Source: Desulfuromusa sp. (GTDB lineage: Bacteria > Desulfobacterota > Desulfuromonadia > Desulfuromonadales > Geopsychrobacteraceae). Taken from it: a stretch of 39,338 nucleotides of DNA. A program made the position numbers and the translations under genes. A model generated the notes under the pieces. It did no database searches, had not been told where the DNA came from, and saw only the letters and a program-made list of their open reading frames with translations. Positions 17,773-24,124 of the stretch are shown piece after piece. How positions within the stretch are numbered: the first letter of the stretch is position 1; each line of letters begins with the position of its first letter. The stretch lies in the NCBI GenBank assembly GCA_029933365.1, contig JAOZOH010000011.1:1-39338 (forward strand), in the 5' to 3' direction.

Positions 17773-18615
17773 TTATTCGACCGTGACTTCAGCATTTTCC
17801 ATGATCAGATCATACTTGTAACCGTAGCCAAAATCTTTGTTGAGGGTCAAGGGTCCGCTGGCAACGACAGTATCTCCAACATTGACCTGAACGCTGCTGG
17901 TGACGGTTAGATCATGGGTTCCGGCATTCAAATCACCGCTGCCATCTTGCAGGTGCAACCAGTTGGTGCCCATGATCTGTGGGCTGAACTTGACGACTTT
18001 GCCGCGCAGGGTGACTGTTTTTTCAGCAAGATCAGCCTTGCCTGCATAAATTTCAGCGATAGTCATGCCGCTATCAGCTTTTGGGATCGCTGTCAGGTCA
18101 ACTTCTGGTGGTGCTGCTACTCCAGAAATTGACGGGTGTCCTTCGGGGATCTGCATATCGGCAGGATTTGCTGTTCCCATCATGCCTGATCCCATGGAAG
18201 GTGTTCCCATGGAGGGGCTACTTGCGTTCAAAACTGCTTCAACAAAGTAGACAACATCAAAGTCACGATCCAGAGTCTGGCTATGATAGTTGTGCATCGC
18301 CATACCTTCCGGAACCATGACTTCATCGCCAACCTTTACGGCAAACTCGGGGGCTGCTGCCCAGATTTTTTCGCTGCCGTCATCAACAAAAACATAGGTG
18401 TAGCCAGCCGCATTCATGGTTTCAACGACGGTACCAGATATTCCACTTGGGGCTGCTGCCGGGGCTGGTGTTGGTTCTGCTATCGGAGTTACTGCTACCG
18501 CTTTTGCAACTGGTGCTGCTGCTTTTACACTTGGCTGAGTAGGTTCGTTCTGGCTACAGGCAATGAGGGGAAAGAACATCGCTATCGTGGCCATTAGGAT
18601 TAACAGTTTTTTCAC
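17773..18615 (-). CDS. NrfJ-like OB-fold lipoprotein
   Basis: Predicted lipoprotein of 280 residues: signal peptide with lipobox LIAC (Cys20), then an Ala/Pro-rich linker (about 30-57). Two OB-fold-like modules follow. The first (about 58-130) contains SGTVVETMNAAGYTYVFVDD. The second (about 190-280) contains TLRGKVVKFSPQIMGTNWLHLQDGSG and resembles NrfJ-type proteins. A Met/Gly/Ser-rich stretch and a short bridging segment separate them. The start is GTG with a strong GGAGG eight bases upstream. It sits divergently 769 bp from the octahaem-cytochrome operon. NrfJ-like proteins are known beside cytochrome c nitrite reductases, so a periplasmic accessory role is possible. That link is inference. 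Confidence 0.82.
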   Translation of the reverse strand: MKKLLILMATIAMFFPLIACSQNEPTQPSVKAAAPVAKAVAVTPIAEPTPAPAAAPSGISGTVVETMNAAGYTYVFVDDGSEKIWAAAPEFAVKVGDEVMVPEGMAMHNYHSQTLDRDFDVVYFVEAVLNASSPSMGTPSMGSGMMGTANPADMQIPEGHPSISGVAAPPEVDLTAIPKADSGMTIAEIYAGKADLAEKTVTLRGKVVKFSPQIMGTNWLHLQDGSGDLNAGTHDLTVTSSVQVNVGDTVVASGPLTLNKDFGYGYKYDLIMENAEVTVE

Positions 18616-18911
18616 TTTGTCCTCCAGTGTCTAAGTTTTAATCGAATGAATTTTGAGAAAATAGCATGGGTGTTGAAAGTCAGACAAGAAGATTGCAGTG
18701 CTATTTACATTTCTGCGGGAATGCACAGGCAGCTTCTGTAGAAATGTCAGTTTTAACTGAAAAGCGTTGAGAACGTAGATGTCGCAGAGAAACACAACAT
18801 TAAAATCTGGCAGTCAAATGATTTAGCCAAGGTATTGAAAGCAAAAAGAAGCTTTACTTTCAATTTCCATCCGCCTCTGCATCTTTGTTAAAGGGGCACC
18901 GGTGTTGGCTG

Positions 18912-18927
18912 TGATCAAGTTTGATCA
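18912..18927. promoter_or_regulatory. Operator-like palindrome TGATCAAGTTTGATCA
   Basis: Perfect 7-bp inverted repeat (TGATCAA, spacer GT, TTGATCA) in the divergent region between the lipoprotein and the cytochrome operon. The half-sites are arranged the opposite way to an FNR site, so I do not call it FNR. Some dimeric regulator is plausible. Confidence 0.35.
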
Positions 18928-19009
18928 TGCTGCCTTTTCTGCAAATATGAATTTCATAAGACTATCAAGTCGCTGTTAATAAAGTTTAAGGGAGGGGTGA
19001 TCGTCGCGA

Positions 19010-19180
19010 ATGAAGATATGGATGTATGACAATAATCAGGTGATAAGAATTATTATTGACTTCATAAGGAGTAATTATTTGTCCCGAGTTTATGAATGTT
19101 TTGAGCTTAATGTGAAGAATAAAAACGCAAAAGTTATGCAGAATATTTTTATAGGATATTGCCTAGAAAAATATACTTAA
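19010..19180 (+). CDS. Doubtful small ORF, 56 codons
   Basis: ATG at 19010 to TAA at 19180 encodes MKIWMYDNNQVIRIIIDFIR and so on, with no recognised family. A strong GGGAGGGG lies 12-13 bases upstream, slightly too far. Codon use is AT-rich, like the surrounding intergenic DNA, and it may be chance. It is listed because the purine-rich run before it is otherwise unexplained. Confidence 0.2.
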   Translation: MKIWMYDNNQVIRIIIDFIRSNYLSRVYECFELNVKNKNAKVMQNIFIGYCLEKYT

Positions 19181-19281
19181 CTATTTGAAATTACAAGTTA
19201 AAAGCATAATACACACACACTTATGGGGGTATAAGTACTTTATATGGCTTTTTTTCCTAAATATTGTATAAAAAAGACTTG

Positions 19282-19359
19282 AGTGCGTGCCTTTTAGATG
19301 ATACTAGAGAAAACAATCTTGAGTACACTCGTCAACAAGGCACGCATTGAAGTGTCATC
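19282..19359 (+). promoter_or_regulatory. Interlocked inverted repeats (possible leader pseudoknot)
   Basis: Two stems in A-B-A'-B' order. 19282-19293 pairs with 19337-19348 (12 bp, one G-U). 19297-19305 pairs with 19351-19359 (9 bp, one G-U). The second ends about 10 bases before the AAGGAG ribosome-binding site of the cytochrome gene at 19385. As RNA this would be a pseudoknot or two alternative hairpins; as DNA, overlapping operators. Very short connecting loops argue against a simple coaxial pseudoknot. Confidence 0.45.
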
Positions 19360-19384
19360 ATCAACGGACTAAGGAGAAAAAAAT

Positions 19385-19711
19385 ATGAACTGGAAAAGCC
19401 TTTTAATGATTGGATTAATTCTCACAGCATTCACAGCCACCAGTGTTTTAGCAATCGATGGTGGTAATACCCGCAAAGGAAAACACCTGTACAAGAAAAA
19501 CTGTAAAGTTTGCCACGATGCCGGTGGCGAAGGTGGTGAGTTGACCCCGATGACAAAAACTATGTCACAGTGGGATCGCTATTTCAAAAAGAAAACAGCA
19601 AAACACCCAGGTGATGTTTTTAAAAATCTGAAAAAGAAAGATCAAAAGGATATCAATCAGTTCCTGTATGACAACGCTGCAGATTCTGAGCACCCTGCAA
19701 CTTGCGGTTAG
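19385..19711 (+). CDS. Small periplasmic monohaem c-type cytochrome
   Basis: Protein of 108 residues with a Sec signal peptide (likely cleavage after VLA, residue 23) and one haem motif CKVCH at 40-44. Candidate Met ligands are in LTPMTKTM near 57-63. The body is strongly basic (KKKTAKHPGDVFKNLKKKDQKD), unusual for a soluble electron carrier and suited to an acidic partner. AAGGAG stands eight bases before the ATG. It heads a set with a DUF3373 porin and an octahaem cytochrome, and is probably their periplasmic electron shuttle. It belongs to the small class I-like cytochromes; exact family not recognised. Confidence 0.85.
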   Translation: MNWKSLLMIGLILTAFTATSVLAIDGGNTRKGKHLYKKNCKVCHDAGGEGGELTPMTKTMSQWDRYFKKKTAKHPGDVFKNLKKKDQKDINQFLYDNAADSEHPATCG

Positions 19712-19761
19712 AGAGTAAGAGTTACAGATACACCCACAGTTTTTTATAGGAGGAAAACTGC

Positions 19762-21477
19762 ATGAGTCGATTCATTGTTTTACTGCTGGCAGTCCTGTTG
19801 ACTTTGCCTGCTGCCACATCTTTCGCCGCTCCAACTATTGAGGAGCTGCAAAAGCAGATTGCCGATATTGCTGAGGAGCTTGAAGATCTGTCTGACCGGC
19901 TTGAGACGCCTGAACGTCACTCCGCTCTGGATCGGATCAGCTTTTCTGGAGATCTGCGGAATACTGCTGATTCTCTGCATTATCAGGATGTAACATTTAA
20001 TCCGGGGATCAAAGTTGATTTTGATGATTTTGTTGCTAAGACCATGGGGGGAACTTTTGGCAATCCAGCTGATCCCACCTCACCTATTGCAAAAATGATG
20101 GCTCAATATCCAGATTTAGCGACCGCTTTCGGGATGGGAATGCTCTCAGGTGTTGGTCCTTTTGCGATGTCTGCTGGGCCAAAAACTTCAGATATTAATA
20201 ATGATATCATGTATACAACCCGTCTCCGTTTGGGGATGAAAGCTGATATTGCCCGTAATATGAAATTTTCCGGGCGTCTGGCTATGTATAAAAACTGGGG
20301 TGATTCGACAACTTCAAAGGTTTTCGATTCATGGAATGCTTTTTCTATGGACGGAACCAATGGTGGTAATACTACCGGAGATTGGTTGCGTGTCGAACGG
20401 GCATTTTTTGATTGGACAAACATTGGTGGCAGTGATTTTTATCTTTCGATCGGGCGACGGCCATCGACCTATGGTCCCCCAACTAACTACCGTGAAAACG
20501 AGTTGCGCGGTGGTACCCCATCAGGGCATCTGGTTGACTTCAACTTTGATGGGTTGACCATTGGATATCACTTAAGTGAATTGACCGGTATTGAAGGTCA
20601 GACTATTCGTTTCTGCTATGGTCAAGGGTTTGAATCCGAATGGGGCAATGGCACCATGTTTAACGATGATATTACCACCAACTTGGAAGATACTCACCTG
20701 GGTGGTTTTAATATTGATCTTTTTAATGATGGGCAGACCTTTGTTCAGGCTACCTTGTTCCGGGCACAGGATGTTGTTGATGGTTTCAAGGGTGTCTTTG
20801 CTTTTCCTGCTCAATATGCAGCACTCTTTGCACCAACAATGAATGCTGATATGCAGAAATTTCCGAACATGAACTTTGAGGTTCGTTATACTCCAACGAC
20901 TGTCATCGGGAATATTAATCTGGCAGCTCTTGGATTTAGCCGAGAAGAAGAAAATGGTTTTACCTGGTTTGGTTCTCTTGCCTGGACTCAGTTGGATCCG
21001 AATGGCAAGGCAGGCATGTTCGGTGGTATGGGAACAGATGCCGTCTATGAAGCACAACTCAATGTTGAGGGTACTGAAATCATCATGATGCCAGCCCGGG
21101 CTGAAGATGATGATACTCAGAATGGTTACGGCGTTTATGTCGGTATCCAGGTTCCAGCTCCCATGGGTAAGTTTGGTCTGGAGTACAACTACGGTTCCGA
21201 ATACTGGACTCCGTTTACCCAAGCTCAGGATGACTTATTGGGTAGCAAGCTGGCCACTCGCGGTCATGTTGTTGAGGCTTACTATATCTTTGATATCAAC
21301 CCACGTGCCTTCATCAAAATTGGTGGACTTTACTATGATTACGAGTATACCGGCAGTGGCTCTCCAGTTGGCAAGCCACTCGACATTGACGATGTAAAAG
21401 CTGGATCTGCCTATTCCCTGATGCCGGTTGTTGATACTGCATGGGATGCTTACGCCAAGGTCACCATGAAGTTCTAA
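19762..21477 (+). CDS. DUF3373-family outer-membrane porin-like protein
   Basis: Protein of 571 residues: signal peptide (about 1-22, cleaved near FAA), then a short coiled coil (PTIEELQKQIADIAEELEDL, about 24-45). A long beta-strand-rich body follows and ends with a C-terminal aromatic (KVTMKF), as outer-membrane barrels do. Segments such as GDLRNTADSLHY and RLRLGMKADIARNMKFSGRLAMYKNWGD are characteristic of the DUF3373 proteins found with multihaem cytochromes in Desulfuromonadia. It starts 50 bases after the small cytochrome gene with AGGAGG. Function is inferred as an outer-membrane channel or scaffold. Substrate is unknown. Confidence 0.85.
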   Translation: MSRFIVLLLAVLLTLPAATSFAAPTIEELQKQIADIAEELEDLSDRLETPERHSALDRISFSGDLRNTADSLHYQDVTFNPGIKVDFDDFVAKTMGGTFGNPADPTSPIAKMMAQYPDLATAFGMGMLSGVGPFAMSAGPKTSDINNDIMYTTRLRLGMKADIARNMKFSGRLAMYKNWGDSTTSKVFDSWNAFSMDGTNGGNTTGDWLRVERAFFDWTNIGGSDFYLSIGRRPSTYGPPTNYRENELRGGTPSGHLVDFNFDGLTIGYHLSELTGIEGQTIRFCYGQGFESEWGNGTMFNDDITTNLEDTHLGGFNIDLFNDGQTFVQATLFRAQDVVDGFKGVFAFPAQYAALFAPTMNADMQKFPNMNFEVRYTPTTVIGNINLAALGFSREEENGFTWFGSLAWTQLDPNGKAGMFGGMGTDAVYEAQLNVEGTEIIMMPARAEDDDTQNGYGVYVGIQVPAPMGKFGLEYNYGSEYWTPFTQAQDDLLGSKLATRGHVVEAYYIFDINPRAFIKIGGLYYDYEYTGSGSPVGKPLDIDDVKAGSAYSLMPVVDTAWDAYAKVTMKF

Positions 21478-21503
21478 TTAGCACTGTTTTGAAAAATATA
21501 CAG

Positions 21504-21530
21504 GGGAGAAATCATAGATTTCTCCCTTTT
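21504..21530 (+). terminator. Intra-operon terminator/attenuator hairpin
   Basis: Perfect 10-bp stem (GGGAGAAATC at 21504-21513, loop ATA, GATTTCTCCC at 21517-21526) followed by TTTT. It lies between the DUF3373 gene and the octahaem cytochrome gene. It is likely to reduce read-through or stabilise the upstream mRNA, giving unequal expression of the two parts. Confidence 0.7.
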
Positions 21531-21590
21531 GTTCTCAACTAAACATCTAATAATACTGATATTTTAATTAACATAATGAAGGTGGATATG

Positions 21591-22931
21591 ATGAAGAAAG
21601 TACTATTTTTGGTTGCAGGTATGTTGCTACTGAACATGACCGCCTATGCAGTCGACCACGGTAAGTTTATCGAGGGCTCATTTGCCGATGGCAGCGAAGT
21701 AACGAAAGCATGTTTGGAATGTCATGAGGATGAAGCTACTGATTTTATGAAAACTGCTCATTGGACTTGGGAACGTGAACAGATTGTTAATGGTGAAAAG
21801 CAAAAGCTTGGGAAGATCAATTCACTTAACAATTTTTGTACCACAACTTCAAGCAATCGGGTTCATTGTAGCGAGTGTCATGCTGGCTATGGTTGGTCTG
21901 ATGAAAAATTTGATTTCACCGACAAGAGCAAAGTTGACTGCCTTATCTGTCATGATACCACCGGAACCTATCATAAAGATGGTGATAACTCAGGCTGGCC
22001 GGGTGAGCACGTAAAGTTGGCGGAAGTCGCTAAAAATGTTGGTCTGCCGGTTAGACAGAATTGTGGCTCTTGTCACTTTTTTGGTGGTGGTGGCGATGCG
22101 GTAAAACATGGAGATCTTGATTCCAGCCTCGACTATCCAGAAAAATCGATTGATGTTCATATGGATGCGGATGGCAATGATTTCCAATGTCAGACCTGTC
22201 ACGAAACTGAAAATCATCAGATTCCAGGGGCCAATATGGCAACCACTCCTGATGGTTACAGTGCTTTTGGTTGTACAAAATGTCATGATCAGGCTCCGCA
22301 TGAGGAATCGCGACTCAATGCCCATGCTGACCGGGTTGCTTGCCAGACCTGCCACATCCCTTACTTTGCTAAAGATATTCCAACCCAGATGGATTGGGAT
22401 TGGTCTACGGCTGGTGGAAATGTAGTTCCTAATAGGAAAAATATCACATATCGTAAGACTGTTGGCACTCAGACCTGGGCAAAAATGGTTAAACCAACTT
22501 ACGCCTGGTTCAATGGCACATCCGGCGTCTCCTTGGTGGGGGATAAAATTGATCCTTCAGTCGTAACCAATCTTACTTACCCCCTGGGTGATATTAATGA
22601 TAAAATAGCTAAAATTCACCCCTTTAAGATTCATACTGGTAAACAAATTTATGATACTGAAAATAACTACTTTATCACCAATCATATTTACGGTGATGAT
22701 GGTTTCTGGACAACCTTTGATTGGCAGCGTTCAGCAGAAATTGGCATGAAAACCAGTGGTCTGCCGTACAGTGGCAAATCTGGGTTTGCCCCTACGGCCA
22801 TGTATTGGCGTCTTGATCATATGGTTGCCCCAAGTGAAGAAGCCTTGGGTTGTATGGATTGTCACGGTGATAATGGCCGGATGGACTGGAATGCTCTGGG
22901 TTACAAAGGTGATCCAATGGGTGGAAAGTAA
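21591..22931 (+). CDS. Octahaem c-type cytochrome, tetrathionate-reductase (OTR) family
   Basis: Periplasmic multihaem cytochrome of 446 residues with a signal peptide ending near AYA. Eight CXXCH motifs are visible: CLECH, CSECH, CLICH, CGSCH, CQTCH, CTKCH, CQTCH and CMDCH. The long haem-free stretch before the last haem and the ECHAGYGW, HFFGGGGDAVKHGDL and CHIPYFAKD segments match octahaem tetrathionate reductase. In Shewanella that enzyme reduces tetrathionate, nitrite and hydroxylamine in vitro. I chose the ATG at 21591 because AAGGTGG ends five bases before it; ATGs at 21588 and 21576 are in frame. The physiological substrate here is unknown. A strong terminator follows. Confidence 0.88.
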   Translation: MKKVLFLVAGMLLLNMTAYAVDHGKFIEGSFADGSEVTKACLECHEDEATDFMKTAHWTWEREQIVNGEKQKLGKINSLNNFCTTTSSNRVHCSECHAGYGWSDEKFDFTDKSKVDCLICHDTTGTYHKDGDNSGWPGEHVKLAEVAKNVGLPVRQNCGSCHFFGGGGDAVKHGDLDSSLDYPEKSIDVHMDADGNDFQCQTCHETENHQIPGANMATTPDGYSAFGCTKCHDQAPHEESRLNAHADRVACQTCHIPYFAKDIPTQMDWDWSTAGGNVVPNRKNITYRKTVGTQTWAKMVKPTYAWFNGTSGVSLVGDKIDPSVVTNLTYPLGDINDKIAKIHPFKIHTGKQIYDTENNYFITNHIYGDDGFWTTFDWQRSAEIGMKTSGLPYSGKSGFAPTAMYWRLDHMVAPSEEALGCMDCHGDNGRMDWNALGYKGDPMGGK

Positions 22932-22961
22932 AATCTGATTTTTAGATTAAAGTGAGATTTG

Positions 22962-22997
22962 AGCGGGGCAGAATTTATTTCTGTCCCGCTTTTTTTG
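22962..22997 (+). terminator. Terminator of the octahaem cytochrome operon
   Basis: 12-bp stem with one G-U pair (AGCGGGGCAGAA with TTCTGTCCCGCT), loop TTTAT, followed by a run of seven to eight T residues. It lies 30 bp after the stop codon. Confidence 0.9.
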
Positions 22998-23017
22998 GTT
23001 TAAGATTGAAAACCAAA

Positions 23018-23222
23018 GCTTGCCACCAAGACACTAAGACACCAAGAAAACCTTTTTTAACGGCGAGACGCCGAGATGGTGAGATCACAGAGGAAATCTG
23101 AAGCTCTTAATTTATGGTTTTTAAACCAAAAAAGAGGGTTTTGATTTTCTCTGCCTCTCTCCACCTCTCCGTTAAAGCTTTCGATTGTGATTTTCTTGGT
23201 GTCTTGGTGGCAAGCTTTGGTT
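23018..23222 (+). repeat. Nested inverted repeat R2
   Basis: Outer arms GCTTGCCACCAAGACACTAA and CTTGGTGTCTTGGTGGCAAG; inner arms TTAACGGCGAGACGCCGAGA and CTCTCTCCACCTCTCCGTTA. The central segment (GGAAATCTGAAGCTCTTAAT and onward) is nearly identical to R3 at 23848-24035 and in the same orientation. The 317-bp gap 22932-23248 contains the operon terminator and this element only. Confidence 0.85.
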
Positions 23223-23248
23223 TGAGTTTTGAATAATTGCAGGAATGA

Positions 23249-23506
23249 TCATTCCCCGTAGTGAGTGCGGGGCCGATGGATGCAAACTGTTTTTTTTTCT
23301 TCATCGATGGAGTAGATGATTCGGTCCTGATAATTTAACCGCACGGAGTAAAACCCACTGAGATCACCAACCAGCTTTTTCCCATCATAGGGGCTCTCTG
23401 ATATCTTGTTGACCAGGATATCTTTGAGTTTAGTTTTGAGTTGTGGTGAGAGCTTTGAGATGTCTTTAGCGGCTTTTTTTGTCAGGATCAGGGTGTAGGA
23501 ATTCAT
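23249..23506 (-). CDS. RelE/YoeB-type mRNA interferase toxin
   Basis: Toxin of a type II toxin-antitoxin pair, 85 residues, RelE/ParE superfamily. It begins MNSYTLILTKKAAKDISKLS and ends with the basic RPRTHYGE segment typical of RelE-like ribosome-dependent nucleases. The core (YDGKKLVGDLSGFYSVRLNYQDRIIYSI) has the family's Arg-rich beta-strand. Its ATG overlaps the TGA of the antitoxin gene by 4 bases. Expected action is cleavage of mRNA in the ribosomal A site. Whether it is closest to YoeB/Txe or RelE proper is unclear. Confidence 0.88.
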   Translation of the reverse strand: MNSYTLILTKKAAKDISKLSPQLKTKLKDILVNKISESPYDGKKLVGDLSGFYSVRLNYQDRIIYSIDEEKKTVCIHRPRTHYGE

Positions 23507-23763
23507 TCTTCCGATCCAAAAACATCGTCAAACGAAACTGTGTCTTCGTTTTCCTGTTGCTGGATTGATTCTTGTAACCCCTCCCGAAACCCCGGAATAG
23601 ACAAAAGCTGCAGCGTTTCCAGCATACTTTCATAGTCTTCCTCTGCAAGCATTACAACGTTTCCCTGCCGATGCTGAACACGATAAATGTCGTGAGTGTT
23701 ACGGGTGTTTTTGATGATTTCAAAAAACTCTCGGCGGGCATCTGTGGCTGTTAATGTCGGCAT
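23503..23763 (-). CDS. Phd/YefM-family antitoxin
   Basis: Antitoxin of 86 residues, partner of the RelE-like toxin. The N-terminal MPTLTATDARREFFEIIKNT and VVMLAEEDYESMLETLQLL are standard Phd/YefM DNA-binding/dimerisation features. The C-terminus is acidic (QENEDTVSFDDVFGSEE) and would bind and neutralise the basic toxin. AGGAGG lies six bases before the ATG. TGTAC-type operator repeats lie just upstream at 23782-23799, consistent with autorepression by the complex. Confidence 0.9.
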   Translation of the reverse strand: MPTLTATDARREFFEIIKNTRNTHDIYRVQHRQGNVVMLAEEDYESMLETLQLLSIPGFREGLQESIQQQENEDTVSFDDVFGSEE

Positions 23764-23781
23764 GAGTGCCTCCTTTTGAGG

Positions 23782-23799
23782 TGTACTGATATATGTACA
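23782..23799 (-). promoter_or_regulatory. YefM-type operator (paired TGTAC hexamers)
   Basis: TGTACT (23782-23787) and TGTACA (23794-23799) have centres exactly 12 bp apart, immediately upstream of the antitoxin start. E. coli YefM operators use TGTACA cores with the same 12-bp centre spacing, from memory of that family. Confidence 0.65.
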
Positions 23800-23847
23800 T
23801 ATTATGCCGTGGTGAGCTTTAAGTCAAGAATGCAGTATTGTTTTGTC

Positions 23848-24035
23848 ACCAAGGCCCCAAGCAACCCTTTTCTTAACGGAGAGACGCCGAGATGGAGAGA
23901 TCACAGAGGAAATCTGAAGCCCTTAATTTATGGTTTTGAAACCAAAAAAGAGGGTTTTGATTTTCTCCGCCTCTCTCCGCCTCTCCGTTAAAATTTTAAT
24001 TGTGTTTTTCTTGGTGTCTTGGAGCCTTGGTTGCT
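23848..24035 (+). repeat. Nested inverted repeat R3
   Basis: Near-identical to R2 in its central 110 bp and in direct orientation. Inner arms are TTAACGGAGAGACGCCGAGA and TCTCTCCGCCTCTCCGTTAA; the outer arm ends are CACCAAGGCCCCAAG and CTTGGAGCCTTGG. With R2 it brackets the toxin-antitoxin genes. The 361-bp gap 23764-24124 holds the antitoxin operator, R3 and the mtrB-like gene terminator; nothing else is visible. Confidence 0.85.
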
Positions 24036-24066
24036 ATCTTTATGTTTAAGATTTCCTCAGCCCAAT

Positions 24067-24094
24067 AAAAAAGCCCGGCTGTTTCCAGCCGGGC
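24067..24094 (-). terminator. Terminator of the mtrA-mtrB-like operon
   Basis: Perfect 9-bp GC-rich stem (24073-24081 with 24086-24094, loop of four). On the minus strand it is followed by TTTTTTATT. It lies about 30 bp past the TAG that ends the downstream part of the mtrB-like frame (24125). Its position supports the whole 24125-26422 frame being one gene. Confidence 0.93.
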
Positions 24095-24124
24095 CAAAGA
24101 ACATTTCAAAGATTTAATTGAAAA

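Larger units (their letters stand above)
18616..19384. other. Long divergent intergenic region before the cytochrome operon
   Basis: This 769-bp gap is AT-rich and contains no clear gene. Visible structure: an 8-bp hairpin (ACATTTCT at 18707-18714 with AGAAATGT at 18740-18747), the small palindrome CAGTTTTAACTG at 18748, the operator-like TGATCAAGTTTGATCA at 18912-18927, a doubtful 56-codon frame at 19010-19180, and an interlocked pair of inverted repeats at 19282-19359 just before the cytochrome start. Promoters for both divergent units must lie here. TATAAA-type sequences near 19265 are candidates only. Confidence 0.6.

Noticed and set aside
18912..18927. FNR-type site
   Set aside because: FNR half-sites are TTGAT-N4-ATCAA; here the half-sites face the other way, so only a generic palindrome is claimed.
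19240..19275. Sigma-54 promoter before the cytochrome set
   Set aside because: The TGGC near 19245 is not followed at the proper distance by a GC doublet, so the -24/-12 pattern is not met.
23776..23991. Possible 71-codon plus-strand frame over the antitoxin operator and R3
   Set aside because: It is composed of operator and repeat sequence, with no coding character.
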